From Diphasiastrum complanatum (Eukaryota; Streptophyta; Lycopodiopsida; Lycopodiales; Lycopodiaceae): a stretch of DNA of 64,000 nt. Under the pieces are notes generated by a model, which had not been told where the DNA came from, made no database searches, and saw only the letters and a list, made by a program, of their open reading frames with translations. How positions within the stretch are numbered: position 1 is the stretch's first letter; every line of letters starts with the position of its first letter. The stretch is taken from positions 10,328,501 to 10,392,500 of the forward strand of contig CM055100.1 in NCBI GenBank assembly GCA_029204225.1, read 5' to 3'. Position numbers and translations under genes: made by a program. Shown one piece after another: positions 10,777-21,510 of this stretch.

Positions 10777-11438
10777 TGTTGAATTTGACAATTTTTACCT
10801 TGTAAAAGCTAATTGTTTGGTATCTAGGTGAATCCACACATATAAGGTCCTCTCCACACATGTGAAATGCATGTGGAAAAATTTAAATCCATTGTACATA
10901 GCTTTCATAAGCAAAAAATGCAAGATTTCTTACTTTGTAGGATCTATTTCCTAGAACGTAGGAATCTAGAAGGTCAACACTGGCCACCAAGTGATGATGT
11001 GGAAAATTAGCGGAATCTAAGCCAAAATAAATAAGACAAGCACAATGAGCTATTCCACATGGGCTACAAGTGGTCTAGAGAGAGATTACCATTTTTGTAT
11101 ATGTGATCCATGTTGGATCCACTTTGAGGTTAATGATGAGAAGCATTGTTTTGGGAGCAAATCCATGTTTATCACTCTCTTATGAATGATCAAAGTATGT
11201 GAATTCTTAGAAAACTTAAAGTAATCATTTTCTCTATTAGCAGTCCGTACACTCATTGTTTTCACATGTGTGAGGCCGGGATCATAGTTTTTTATTGTTC
11301 TTGCTTGGATGTGTAGGAATTGTCAATGTAAAGCTAGTTTTGAGTGCTAGTCTTGATCTAGATCAATAATCCAAGTTACCAATCACTCTTATAGGTCTAT
11401 TATAGATCTAATTAAGATCCATTTACTAATTTTTACCA
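10777..11438 (+). repeat. 3' LTR of the older host copia
   Basis: Starts TGTTGAATTTGAC just after a TTTAGGAG purine stretch and contains CACACATGTG near 10852. It ends near 11438 by loose similarity to minus-strand LTRs at 13256 and 29625. The right end is blurred because another copia fragment starts directly after it. Confidence 0.6.
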
Positions 11439-11440
11439 TA

Positions 11441-12661
11441 CATCACCTTATTTACCACAACAAAACGGAGTTGCAGAACGAAAGAACATATGCATTTTTG
11501 AGATGGCAATGCTCAAAAGTAAGGGTTTGCCAAACACCTTGTGGCAGAAGCTTGTAGAACAGCTACTCACATCCTGAATCGATGTCCTACAAAATCTGCG
11601 GAAGGTAAGACACCTCATGAAGCTTTTACTGGAAAGAAACCTAATATTTCTCGCTTGAGAGTATTTGGTTGTGATGCTTACGCTCATATTCTTGATGAGA
11701 AACGAAGGAAATTGGATGCAAAAGCTATCAGGTGTATTTTCCTTGGATAATGATGAGAAGGCTAAGGCATACATGATGTATGACATGAATACACAGAAGC
11801 TTGTAATTTTTAGAAATGTTACATTTGACGAGATGGGTCAAGGTGAAAAAACTGAAGCAATCACTCAACCTTTTGATGATGGAGCGAAAGTACAAGTCAA
11901 GAAGGAAGTGGATTTTGATGTGGAAGATTCGATAGGCAAAGGTAAGCTTGATGCTGAAATTCCAAAGAGAGTACCTAAATGGTACTTATCAGTCACAGGT
12001 GATGCTAAGAAGGGAGATACTCCCAAATCTAGCAAGCAAGGAGAGCTCAAAAGGTCAAGTAGAAATCGAAAACCTCCTACAAGATAAGAGATAAATCTAG
12101 CCCTAATGGGTTTTGTGCTCAAGGCTCAAAAACTGAAAACTTTTGATCAAGCAAAAGAGCACAAGGAGTGGCATGCAACTAACAGAAATGGAGGCTGTAT
12201 CGAAAAATAGGATGTGGAACTTGATTGAGCTACATGATGGCCTTGCAAATGGATTTATAAGATCAAGTATGGAACAGATGGGCAACTCAACAAGTACAAA
12301 GCATGATTAGTTGCAAGACAGATTTGAGGAAACCTTCGCACCCGTAGCTAAGATGGTACTTATACCTTTTATTATTGCTATTTTTGCTTTCTATGGTTGG
12401 AAGATCTAGCAAATGGACTTTAAATCTGCTTTTCTTAATGGAGTGCTAGATGAAGAGGTGTATTTAGTAAAACCTCAAGGATTTGTTGAGCTAAGGAGAG
12501 AACATCTTGTTTGTAAGCTCAACAAAACTATTAATGGATTGAAGCAAGCACCACGGGCATGGTACTCTTTCATTGATGAACACTTCAAGCGAAGGGGAGT
12601 GGCAAAGAGTAATGTTGATCCTAATCTTTACATTCTACAAAGTATGGCTCAAGGAAATTGA
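11441..12661 (+). pseudogene. Copia integrase to RT fragment, decayed
   Basis: Begins inside integrase (YLPQQNGVAERKN near 11450) and shifts frame at about 11540. It continues as ATHILNRCPTKSAEGKTPHE, LRVFGCDAYAHI and, after another shift, a linker (QKLVIFRNVTFDE) ending at 12087. RT follows in pieces: WHAT near 12170, KYGTDGQLNKYKA near 12265, and FKSAFLNGVLDEEVYLVKPQ and GLKQAPRAWY at 12413-12570. It stops near 12661. The wording places it in a different copia lineage from the 15.5-kb element. No LTR belongs clearly to it. Confidence 0.8.
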
Positions 12662-13241
12662 ATAAATTTGATTCTCGAAGTTTCACAAAGAACGTAGGCT
12701 TGATTTGATCAACTCAAGATAGAATTCTAGCCTTGATTTGGACTTCTAGTCTCGGCCCTCGCACTCTCTCACAAAGATTGAATGGATACATAATGAGTTT
12801 GCATCAAATTTCTATAAAATCTCATCAAAAAATTAATGATTTTGGACACAAAATGACCGTTGCTCACTCCTCCTTGATGATTCAACAAGACCTATAAAAT
12901 TACTTTTAAGGACTTGCTCTCAACACCTATTAATTGTATTTAATGACACAAAGTCAAATCTCAATAATGCCAATGATTTTTTATGCTCTCTCTTTGACTT
13001 GCATCAAAAAACTCATCAAAATGATGTGTAATGAAATTATTGAGATCTAATAAATAATGGTTAAAAATGTAGGTTGAGAGGTTCCCACATGCGTGGAAAG
13101 TACGACTACTAACCACTACCAACATAGATCTCAAAAGTTGAAGCAATCTGTTTGATTAGACTAGCCCTCACGTAACTATTTCTAAGCAACAAACTTGGTA
13201 AATTTGGATTGTGTTTTGATCATCAATTATTCTCTTGTACT
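12662..13241 (-). other. Probable untranslated leader of a minus-strand copia
   Basis: There are no coding motifs in 580 bp. Because a PBS faces left at 13242-13255, this should be the leader of a minus-strand copia whose coding part is gone. It also holds a CACATGCGTGG motif near 13086. Confidence 0.45.
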
Positions 13242-13255
13242 TGGCTCTAATACCA
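13242..13255 (-). promoter_or_regulatory. Primer-binding site, minus strand
   Basis: The plus strand reads TGGCTCTAATACCA, so the minus strand reads TGGTATTAGAGCCA, the plant copia PBS (one transition from TGGTATCAGAGC). It abuts an LTR that begins TGTTGAAAG at 13256. Confidence 0.8.
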
Positions 13256-13666
13256 TGTTGAAAGTATAGAATAGGACCATAAATGAACCTCTAATTGATT
13301 CACAAGAGTGATTGATTGATTGATTAGCAATCTATTAATATACTAGCACTCAAAACTAGATCTAGATTGGCAATTATCAATCAAGAGCAATCAAACATGA
13401 TCAAAACATGAAGATACAAATTCACATGTGTGGGGTACGACCTACAGTACGACTTGTGGATAGAGAATGATCCTAATCAACTTTAATTTGCATTCACTTC
13501 ATAAAATCACTACATAAATAGAGCAAAAACTCGAGATAGTTAATAAACTCCCAAATCTTGATCTCTCGTCAATGGAATGAATGAATGATAGTACAAAGGA
13601 GATCCTTTCCATGCCTGAATGAGCAAGTCTAGCATGTTTTCAGGTGTCAAATCAGCTTAGGTTGAC

Positions 13667-13671
13667 ATGAT
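13667..13671. repeat. Target-site duplication (ATGAT), left copy
   Basis: Identical to 20103-20107 on the other side of the element. Confidence 0.9.
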
Positions 13672-14326
13672 TGTGAAAATTGTCAACATTTCCTAGCTAG
13701 TTTGAGGCCTAAATTGGCTAAAATTGTAAATAGTTTTGGTTCTGGAGTTTCACACGTGTGAACCAGGCCACAATGTTTTTATTTACTGTATTTTTTCAGT
13801 ATGATGAAGTGTCAAACTTCATACCCTTCAAAATGAGACCATTTTGATGTATTTTGGTCATATAAGCCATTTTTAGCTATTTTTCCTATATAGGGAATAT
13901 CTAGGGTCAAGTACCTTCTAGAGAGAGGAGAGAGAGTCATCTTCCTCATCCATAAATAGTAGGGAAGTCGTGGAGAACAGGTTGGAGAAACCTTTTGTAT
14001 TCTTCATTGAGATCAATAGATCATTGTCATTGTTTCTTCCTCCATTGAGAGCATTGTTGTGTGTATTGTCTTCAAGCTATTGTGTATGATCTTAGGTGCT
14101 TTCCAAAAGTGATAGGATGATGTATTATGGACTGTATAATGCTATTTTGGGCCGCACTTGATGTTTATGGAAGTTTCCATTTGTGATAAATGCTTTTTGA
14201 TCAAGTTCTTTGCATTCTAGGTAGCATAGAATGTGTTGCCAATTCCTAGCTTATGTAGTTTGGAGTGCAAGCATTCAAGCCAATGATCTTGGAGTTTAGA
14301 TCCACTTAGGATCTGTATTTTTCACA
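13672..14326 (+). repeat. 5' LTR of the young copia
   Basis: 655 bp, TGTGAAAATTG to TTTTTCACA. It contains the palindrome CACACGTGTG at 13751-13760 and a TATA-like TATATA at 13887-13892. Confidence 0.95.
13887..13892 (+). promoter_or_regulatory. TATA-like box in the 5' LTR
   Basis: CCTATATAGGG about 215 bp into the LTR, the best TATA match in it. Transcription would start roughly 30 bp downstream, near the GAGAGAGGAGAGAGAG stretch. The 3' LTR copy is at 19663-19668. Confidence 0.5.
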
Positions 14327-14340
14327 TGGTATCAGAGCTG
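14327..14340 (+). promoter_or_regulatory. Primer-binding site of the young copia
   Basis: TGGTATCAGAGCTG directly after the 5' LTR; complementary to initiator methionine tRNA. Confidence 0.93.
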
Positions 14341-15498
14341 GTTGGCTTCTATTTACAGTAAGTATTCCATTTTTGGTGATATTTGGATGTTTGATCAAGT
14401 TCTAGCATGATTTTGCATTGCTTTGTTGATCAAATCTTACTAACCTTTGTTTTGTGAGTTGAACTTGTGGATCAAAAGCATATTTCAGGTCTATTGAAGA
14501 TCAGAGGCTGAAAAGAAACTATTTTGGATCAGATCATAACACCTAATCATTTGTGATTGTGAGGCTTGTGCATATTCAATACTAACAATGTTCTTTTCAA
14601 TCCTATTGTTGACAATCTCCATTCTTGGATGAACACTCTCCTTAAGTGGATGAAACTTCTCCTTAAGTGGATGACAAATGCTCTTTTGAGTGAGTTGTAA
14701 TTCTCCTAAAGGCTGAGCAAAGCTCCCATTTGGATGAAAGATCCCCTTTTTTGGGTGAACATATTGTAAGCTCCATTGTGAAGAGCATATTGTAAAGATT
14801 GTCATCAATTTTGGCATAAATTTTGGTGTACTTTGTTGAGCATGTAAGTAACTCTCCTTATGTAATTTGATTGGAGCATTTGCTGGAAGGTGTTAACCAT
14901 TATGCAAGTGTGTTTTCAGGTTCTTAACAGGTTGAGGAACATTCTCATGTGAAGTGATCTTAGATCTACATCTAAACACCAAGATTTGACAAGATAGTGA
15001 AGCTAGTCTTGTGATTCACTAAGTGTGCTCATTCATTCACCTCTAAATCTTGTATTTATCACTTGCTGGAGTTTATAAACTTTTAGAAGTGTGGTTTACA
15101 TGTGGTTTTACAGGTTGAATCAATATCTTAGTGTGTTGATCATATGTTGATCAAGTTTGTTCATTACTAGGTAATCTTGGCATCCTAGTTTTGGGTATTT
15201 TCTAAGAATGCAAGTAACTCTTCACACCATAACTTGATTTGGTCACTTGCTGGAAAGTTTGAGAGCTTAAGCAAGAGTGTGTTCAGGTTGGTTTGATTTT
15301 GTAATCCATTCTTAGTGTGTGCAAAGTGTTGCATGTGTTTCAATCTTCCTTTCTATGCTTGGAAACCATCTAGGTTCAAGATAGAAGTGTTTTAGGGTCC
15401 TAAATCTTCATAGATCTCTTTATCTATCATTTGTTGAGAGAAAAGTGAGTGCTAAGTGCTTTAGGACAAAACCTAAAAGTTGAAGAAACATTAGAATC
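14341..15498 (+). repeat. Long leader with degenerate tandem repeats
   Basis: The 1.16-kb leader has no long coding frame. From about 14560 to 14760 short units around TCCTTAAGTGGATGA recur. From about 14840 to 15330 a degenerate unit of about 183 bp occurs three times, marked by CTTGCTGG or TTTGCTGG at 14879, 15062 and 15246. Each marker is followed 35-50 bp later by a pyrimidine-CAGGTT stretch and then by AGTGTG. Confidence 0.6.
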
Positions 15499-18400
15499 AT
15501 GGCTTCCAATGGTGGGATCATGCTAGAGTCTAGTGAAAGGTTGAGTTCATCAAACTACTCTACTTGGAAAGTGAGGATGGAGTCCTTACTTGAGTTGAAT
15601 GAACTCATGGACATAGTTGCAGAAATTGAAGAGAGACCTCTCACACTTCAAGAGCAACAAAGGTTTGATAAGAAGGCCAAAAGGGCTCTTCATATCATTA
15701 AAATGAATGTTACAAATGAACTTCTCAAGGAAGTTGGAAAGTGTCAAAGTGCAAGTGAGGCATGGAATGCCTTAAAGAAGCTCTTTGAATCAAAGTCCAC
15801 ATCTAGGGTATTGACCCTAAGGAGACAAATATTTTCTAGTAGGCAAAGAGAGGGTGAAAGTGCTCATGCATTTATCTTGAGAGTTAAGTCCCTAAGTGAT
15901 GATTTAGCATGCATTGATGAGAACATAAAAGATGGTGAAATAGTCCAAGTTATGTTGAATGGTTTGCTAAATGAACATGCTAACCTTGTGCAAAGTTTTG
16001 CCATTCAAAGAGTCTTGCCAAGTGTGGTTGACTTGCAAGAAATCTTATTGGCTGAAGAACATAGGTTGCAATCAAAGCTTGATGGTGCATCCTTGCAAGG
16101 TGGAGGTGAAGAGGCTTTCTTCACAAAAGGCAAATTCAAGGGCAAAGGTAAAGGCAAAGGGAAATGGTCCAAAGGTGGTAACTTTGATCATGATGATCAC
16201 TCTTCCTCTTCCTCTTCTACTAAGAACAATAAGTCAAAGTTCAAGTGCTTTTATTGTGGGATAAAAGGTCATTTTGCAAATGAATGTTATAAGAAGAAAA
16301 GAGAGCAAGGAGAGAGGCAAGGAAATCTTACAATAGATGAGGAAGAACATAACACATGTGAATCACTTGTTATGACTTCAAGTTTGTTAGCCAACATAGA
16401 TGATAATGATCCTTGGTGGATTGATAGTGGAGCCTCATCTCACATGACAAGACATAAGGAATACTTTACATCCTTATTGTCTTATGAGGGAGAAGGTAAC
16501 ATCATCTACACTGCAAATGATGGTCAATGTGACATCAAAGGCATAGGCACTATTCCTATTTCCCTTTCAACAAATAGGAAAGCAAATCTTGAAAATGTTT
16601 TGTACATTCCTTCAATCACTAAGAATTTGCTTAGTGTAAGTCAAATGATTGACAAAGGACTTGATGTGGAGTTCATTGGAGATGCATGTTTGATAAGTAA
16701 ATGTGGATCCTTGATTGCTCAAGGTAGGAGGCATGGTAAACTTTTCAAGCTTGATGCATGTGTGATCTCTAATCATGAAGGATGTATGGCTAGGGAGCAA
16801 TTGACAAACCAAGAAGTTTGGCACAAGAGGTTGGGCCATCCCAACTTCAAATCTTTGGAGGTAATGGCAAAGAAAGAGCTTGTTCTTGGTCTCCCTAAAA
16901 GTCTTGTTGCAAACAATAGTGTTTGTGAACATTGTGCCTTGTCCAAATCTCATAGACTTGCTTATTCTAGATCTACTTCTAGATCTAAAGAAGCTTTTCA
17001 ACTTGTGCATTCTGATATTCATTCTTCTAGTACAACTAGCAATGGTGGGGCAAAGATGTATGCAACTTTCATTGATGACTTTAGTAGGTATACTTGGATC
17101 TATCTTCTTAAAAGTAAGGATGAAGTGTTTGCTGCATTTGTCAAGTTCAAGAATGAAATGGAAAACCAATTCAATACAAAGATCAAATGCTTAAGATCTG
17201 ATAATGGAGGGGAATACACCTCAAATAGGTTCAAAGACTTTTGTATAGCACATGGGATTAAGAGGGAGATGTCTAGTCCTAGGACTCCACAACAGAATGG
17301 AGTGGTCGAGAGGAAGAATAGAACCCTTTGTGAATGTGCCAAGGCAATGAGACTACATGCTAATCTTGCTAAGTCTTTTTGGGGGGAAGCTTTAGCATGT
17401 GCTAACTATCTATGTAATAGATGGACAAGTGCTTCCTTCGATGGTAAAACTCCTCATGAGGTTCTTTATGGTAGAAGGCCGAGTGTCAAGCATTGTAGGA
17501 TCTTTGGATGTACATGTTTTGTCAATATCACACTTGATGATAGAACTAAAGAAGATCCTTCATCAAAGAAGGGTGTGTTTGTTGGCTATAGTGAAGTAAG
17601 CAAGGCTTACAAAGTGTACATTCCTTCTACAAAGAAAGTTGTCATAAGTAGGGATGTCATCTTTCATGAAGAGAATGTTTCCAATGTTGTTGATGTTGAT
17701 GTTGATGTGCCTACTAATCATCATGATGTGCAAGATGTCTTGGATGAAGATGGAGATGCCACTCCAAAGCAAACTTCAAGGAAGACTCAAAGGCAAAGGG
17801 CTAAGCCATCAAGGCTAACCTATGATGAAAAAGGAAAGCAAGTGGTGGACAACTCTAACCTTGCTTTTCTTACCTCTTTTGATGAACCAACTTGTGTAGG
17901 TGAAGCAATTCAAAAGAAGGAATGGATCCAAGCCATGGATCATGAGCATCAAGCACTCATCAAAAGCAACACATGGAGGTTGGTAAAGCTTCCAAAGGAC
18001 AAGAAGGCAATTGGTTGTAAGTGGATCTTCAAGATCAAGACAAATCAAGATGGATCAATCAACAAGTACAAGGCAAGGTTGGTGGCAAAGGGGTATGCTC
18101 AAGAATATGGTATTGACTATGATGAGACCTTTGCACCCGTGGCAAAGATGGTAACTATTCGAATCCTAATCTCTCTTGCAACTCTTTATGATTGGGATAT
18201 GTGGCAAATGGATGTTACTAATGCCTTCTTGAATGGTGATCTTGAAGAAGATATTTACATGGAGCAACCCGAGGGCTATGTTTCACATGATGAGCCTAAT
18301 CATGTGTGCTATCTCCAAAAGAGTTTGTATGGGCTAAAGCAAGCACCAAGGAGTTGGTATGCTAAGCTCAATTCCTTCTTACTTTCTCAAAACTTTGTTA

Positions 18401-19452
18401 TGAGTGAGTATGATCATTCTCTCTACTTTAGATTGAATGAAAATGATATCACTTTACTTTTGATCTATGTTGATGACATTATCTTAAGTGGTGGTAACAA
18501 TCTAGATATAGATGAAATCAAGATGGCACTCAAAAGAGAGTTTGAAATTCAAGATCTTGGTAAACTTCATTATATCTTAGGAATAGAGATTATTAGAACT
18601 TCTAAATCTACATTCATATGTCAAGAAAAGTATGCTAACTCTATTCTAAAAAGGTTTCATATGGAAGATTGTAAAGTTGTTTCTACTCCTATGGAATCAA
18701 ATGTAAAGCTAACTACAAGAAGTAATGAAAGATCCTTCAAGGACATTACTCTCTATAGAAAGCTAATAGAATCTCTTATATGGTTAACCATCACAAGACC
18801 TGATCTAAGCTTTGTGGTTGGTAAACTAAGTCAATTTATGCAAGATCCTAGTGAGGCTCATTGGAAGCTAGGAAAGAGAGTACTTAGATACATCTCGGGA
18901 TCTAGAGATTTTGGCATCTTGTATGGAGGTACTACACCTAACCTTTGTGGATTTTCAGATTCAGATTTTGCAGGTGATCAAATGGATAGGAAGTCAACAA
19001 GTGCCTTTGCAATCTATCTTGGAGATGGAGTGGTCTCATGGCTATCAAAGAAGCAACCAACTATCTCTCTATCTTCCACCGAAGCCGAGTACAAGGCATT
19101 AACAACATGCACCAAGGAGATTCTTTGGATCAAGAGGATGTTATTGGATCTTCACTTGCTGGAACCAGAGAAGACTCCAATCATACTTTGTGATAACCTT
19201 TCAGCCCAAAGCTTGGCAAGCAATCCTGTTTTTCATGCAAGGAGCAAGCACATTGAGATTGCTCACCATTTTGTGAGAGATCAAGTCATTGCCAAAGAGG
19301 TGGAGATTCAACATGTCTCTTCAAAGGAGTGTGTGGCTGATATCTTCACCAAACCATTGGGAAAGGACCTATATTTAATGCATAGATCTAATCTTGGAAT
19401 GTGCTCAAAGACTATGTTGAAACTAGCATCCAATGTTGAAGAGGGAGTGTGA
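15499..19452 (+). CDS. Copia Gag-Pol polyprotein, intact (1317 aa)
   Basis: One open frame encodes the whole retrotransposon polyprotein. In order: Gag (UBN2 type) at about residues 10-195; a Gly/Lys-rich basic stretch at 200-230; a CCHC zinc knuckle C250-C263 (CFYCGIKGHFANEC); aspartic protease with DSG at 309-311; the integrase HHCC region starting at W441 (VWHKRLGHPN); integrase core with D506, D568 (RSDNGGEY) and E604 (ERKNRTL). Then reverse transcriptase with YVDD at 990-993, and RNase H starting near D1154 (DSDFAGD) with the TEAEYKAL glutamate box near 1195. Length and order are normal for plant copia. The start follows GAATC and is the first long-frame ATG after the leader. The TGA stop at 19450-19452 lies three bases inside the 3' LTR. 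There are no stops, shifts or missing catalytic residues. Confidence 0.96.
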   Translation: MASNGGIMLESSERLSSSNYSTWKVRMESLLELNELMDIVAEIEERPLTLQEQQRFDKKAKRALHIIKMNVTNELLKEVGKCQSASEAWNALKKLFESKSTSRVLTLRRQIFSSRQREGESAHAFILRVKSLSDDLACIDENIKDGEIVQVMLNGLLNEHANLVQSFAIQRVLPSVVDLQEILLAEEHRLQSKLDGASLQGGGEEAFFTKGKFKGKGKGKGKWSKGGNFDHDDHSSSSSSTKNNKSKFKCFYCGIKGHFANECYKKKREQGERQGNLTIDEEEHNTCESLVMTSSLLANIDDNDPWWIDSGASSHMTRHKEYFTSLLSYEGEGNIIYTANDGQCDIKGIGTIPISLSTNRKANLENVLYIPSITKNLLSVSQMIDKGLDVEFIGDACLISKCGSLIAQGRRHGKLFKLDACVISNHEGCMAREQLTNQEVWHKRLGHPNFKSLEVMAKKELVLGLPKSLVANNSVCEHCALSKSHRLAYSRSTSRSKEAFQLVHSDIHSSSTTSNGGAKMYATFIDDFSRYTWIYLLKSKDEVFAAFVKFKNEMENQFNTKIKCLRSDNGGEYTSNRFKDFCIAHGIKREMSSPRTPQQNGVVERKNRTLCECAKAMRLHANLAKSFWGEALACANYLCNRWTSASFDGKTPHEVLYGRRPSVKHCRIFGCTCFVNITLDDRTKEDPSSKKGVFVGYSEVSKAYKVYIPSTKKVVISRDVIFHEENVSNVVDVDVDVPTNHHDVQDVLDEDGDATPKQTSRKTQRQRAKPSRLTYDEKGKQVVDNSNLAFLTSFDEPTCVGEAIQKKEWIQAMDHEHQALIKSNTWRLVKLPKDKKAIGCKWIFKIKTNQDGSINKYKARLVAKGYAQEYGIDYDETFAPVAKMVTIRILISLATLYDWDMWQMDVTNAFLNGDLEEDIYMEQPEGYVSHDEPNHVCYLQKSLYGLKQAPRSWYAKLNSFLLSQNFVMSEYDHSLYFRLNENDITLLLIYVDDIILSGGNNLDIDEIKMALKREFEIQDLGKLHYILGIEIIRTSKSTFICQEKYANSILKRFHMEDCKVVSTPMESNVKLTTRSNERSFKDITLYRKLIESLIWLTITRPDLSFVVGKLSQFMQDPSEAHWKLGKRVLRYISGSRDFGILYGGTTPNLCGFSDSDFAGDQMDRKSTSAFAIYLGDGVVSWLSKKQPTISLSSTEAEYKALTTCTKEILWIKRMLLDLHLLEPEKTPIILCDNLSAQSLASNPVFHARSKHIEIAHHFVRDQVIAKEVEIQHVSSKECVADIFTKPLGKDLYLMHRSNLGMCSKTMLKLASNVEEGV
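19436..19447 (+). promoter_or_regulatory. Polypurine tract of the young copia
   Basis: A purine-rich stretch ending GAAGAGGGAG lies directly before the 3' LTR and overlaps the last codons of the polyprotein (VEEGV). It is the plus-strand primer site. Confidence 0.85.
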
Positions 19453-20102
19453 AAATTGTCAACATTTCCTAGCTAGTTTGAGGCCTAAATTGGCTAAAAT
19501 TGTACATAGTTTTGGTTCTGGAGTTTCACACGTGTGAACCAGGCCACAATGTTTTTATTTACTGTATTTTTTCAGTATGATGAAGTGTCAAACTTCATAC
19601 CCTTCAAAATGAGACCATTTTGATGTATTTTGGTCATATAAGCCATTTTTAGCTATTTTTCCTATATAGGGAATATCTAGGGTCAAGTACCTTCTAGAGA
19701 GAGGAGAGAGAGTCATCTTCCTCATCCATAAATAGTAGGGAAGTCGTGGAGAACAGGTTGGAGAAACCTTTTGTATGCTTCATTGAGATCAATAGATCAT
19801 TGTCATTGTTTCTTCCTCCATTGAGAGCATTGTTGTGTGTATTGTCTTCAAGCTATTGTGTATGATCTTAGGTGCTTTCCAAAAGTGATAGGCTGATGTA
19901 TTATGGACTGTATAATGCTATTTTGGGCCGCACTTGATGTTTATGGAAGTTTCCATTTGTGATAAATGCTTTTTGATCAAGTTCTTTGCATTCTAGGTAG
20001 CATAGAATGTGTTGCCAATTCCTAGCTTATGTAGTTTGGAGTGCAAGCATTCAAGCCAATGATCTTGGAGTTTAGATCCACTTAGGATCTGTATTTTTCA
20101 CA
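19448..20102 (+). repeat. 3' LTR of the young copia
   Basis: 655 bp; almost identical to 13672-14326. CACACGTGTG lies at 19527-19536 and the TATA-like box at 19663-19668. Confidence 0.95.
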
Positions 20103-20107
20103 ATGAT
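20103..20107. repeat. Target-site duplication (ATGAT), right copy
   Basis: Matches 13667-13671. Confidence 0.9.
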
Positions 20108-20337
20108 CCCTTGATTTTAGGAATCATGACCAATTTGACTAACTAACCCCTATGATTGGGATCTAGCCTACCTAGCCTAGTTGACACACATGGGAATATG
20201 CTCTCACATGTGTGAATTTATTGTCAATAATTAGATTAAAAATAGCATACATTCATCATAGGCAATCACCACCAAAAGGAAGAGCAATACACACCATCAC
20301 TTCTACATAATTGACTGTCATGTGTACAATAAAACCT

Positions 20338-20462
<125 letters not shown>

Positions 20463-20511
20463 AAACAACATCATAAACAATGAAAATGAAGTTTATCACT
20501 GATTTCTAACA

Positions 20512-21510
20512 CTCTCACTCAATGATAAAATTACACTCTCTATTCCTAATAGAGTGCAAAAGTTTTCAAATTTACATCTACCTAATGACTTAGTAAAAAT
20601 ATCTGCCACTAGATCTTCAGATTTACAGAAAACAAGGTCAATGGCTCCATCAAGAAATTTCTCTCAAACAAAGTGATAATGTATTTCGATGTGCTTGGTT
20701 TGAGCATGTAAAACTGGATTTTTGGCAAGGTGAATGCAACTTTGAGATAGTAGTCGCATCCACCTGTGGTTGATTCAAATCAATAAGCAATCTTTGTAGC
20801 CTTTTGGATTCATGTGTAGCATTGTTGAGTGCCCGATATCCAGCTTCCATCGAAGATAAGAATACTGTAGGTTGTTTTTTGTTGCTCCATGAAACTACAA
20901 CGGTACCATAACTGAATGTATGACTACTAGTAGATCTTTTGTCATCAATATTACTTGCCCAATCGACATCTGTATAACCTACCAACATAAACACTTCAGG
21001 ATGATTATGCTTCAAACTAAAATTTAATGTCCCTAGAGTGTACCTAAAAATACATTTAGCAGACTTCTAGTGTGCTTGACTATGATCATCATGCATAAAT
21101 TGACTCACGACACTAACAACATAAGCAATATTAGGTCGTGTATGTGTTGAGTAATCCAAACTACCCACCAGTTGTCTGTATAGATAAGCATCCACTTTCT
21201 CATATTCATCATATGCAGTAAGCTTCGTATTGACATCTATCGGTGTGCTTAAAGGCTTACAATGCTGCATATTGAGCTTATAAAGCAGACCTCGTGCATA
21301 TTTGCTTTCTTTGTGTAAGAAGACAACGTCCTCCTTTTGACATACTTCAATGCCAAGACAATAGTGCATCAATCCTAGATCGTTCATGTCAAAGGCATTG
21401 GAAAGATCTGATTTGATTTCATCTATTAAGCTCTCATTACTTCCTGTAATAATAAGTCATTGATGTACAAAACAATGAACACTATATCTAAATCTTGTCT
21501 TAACAACCAT
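20512..21510 (-). pseudogene. Copia RT/RNase H 3' end, minus strand
   Basis: On the minus strand, RT motif B-D pieces start near 21500 (VFIVLYIND, so the usual YVDD box reads YIND). They continue as FDMNDLGLMHYCLGIEV, KYARGLLYKLNMQHCKPLST and LVGSLDYSTHTRPNIAYVVS (21067-21387). RNase H follows at 20560-21015 (GYTDVDWASNIDDKRSTSSH, SWSNKKQPTVFLSSMEAGYR, DLVADIFTKSLG). TEAEYRAL has become MEAGYRAL, losing a catalytic Glu. Just left of the frame, TTTCTAACA at 20503-20511 would be the edge of its 3' LTR. It joins gypsy sequence on the right near 21510. Confidence 0.82.

Larger units (their letters stand above)
13672..20102 (+). mobile_element. Complete, recently inserted Ty1/copia retrotransposon
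   Basis: A 6.4-kb element with both 655-bp LTRs, PBS, a 1.17-kb leader, one uninterrupted 1317-codon gag-pol frame and a polypurine tract, flanked by ATGAT duplications (13667-13671 and 20103-20107). Reading the two LTRs side by side I count three differences (near 13728, 13999 and 14113 against their partners), about 0.5 percent. Every catalytic motif is present. It sits inside the LTR of an older minus-strand copia. All parts needed for movement appear intact, so this is the best candidate for a live element in the window; activity itself is an inference. Confidence 0.96.
13256..20226 (-). repeat. LTR of a minus-strand copia, split by the young copia
   Basis: LTR sequence runs 13256-13671 and resumes at 20108-about 20226; the complete copia 13672-20102 plus its duplication sits between. 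The left part matches the minus-strand LTR at 29625 (AGGACC, then CTAATTGATTCACAAGAGTG against CAATTGATCCACAAGAGGTG). The right part keeps the same paired CACACATGGG and CACATGTGTG motifs seen at 30328-30350. The right end, near TTGTCAA, is approximate. Confidence 0.65.

Noticed and set aside
14882-15300. CRISPR-like array in the copia leader
   Set aside because: Units are degenerate, long (about 183 bp) and without unique spacers; this is a plant retrotransposon leader.
16612-17169. 185-aa minus-strand ORF inside the young copia
   Set aside because: It is antisense to the intact Gag-Pol frame; other minus and shifted frames at 15971-18048 are shadows too.
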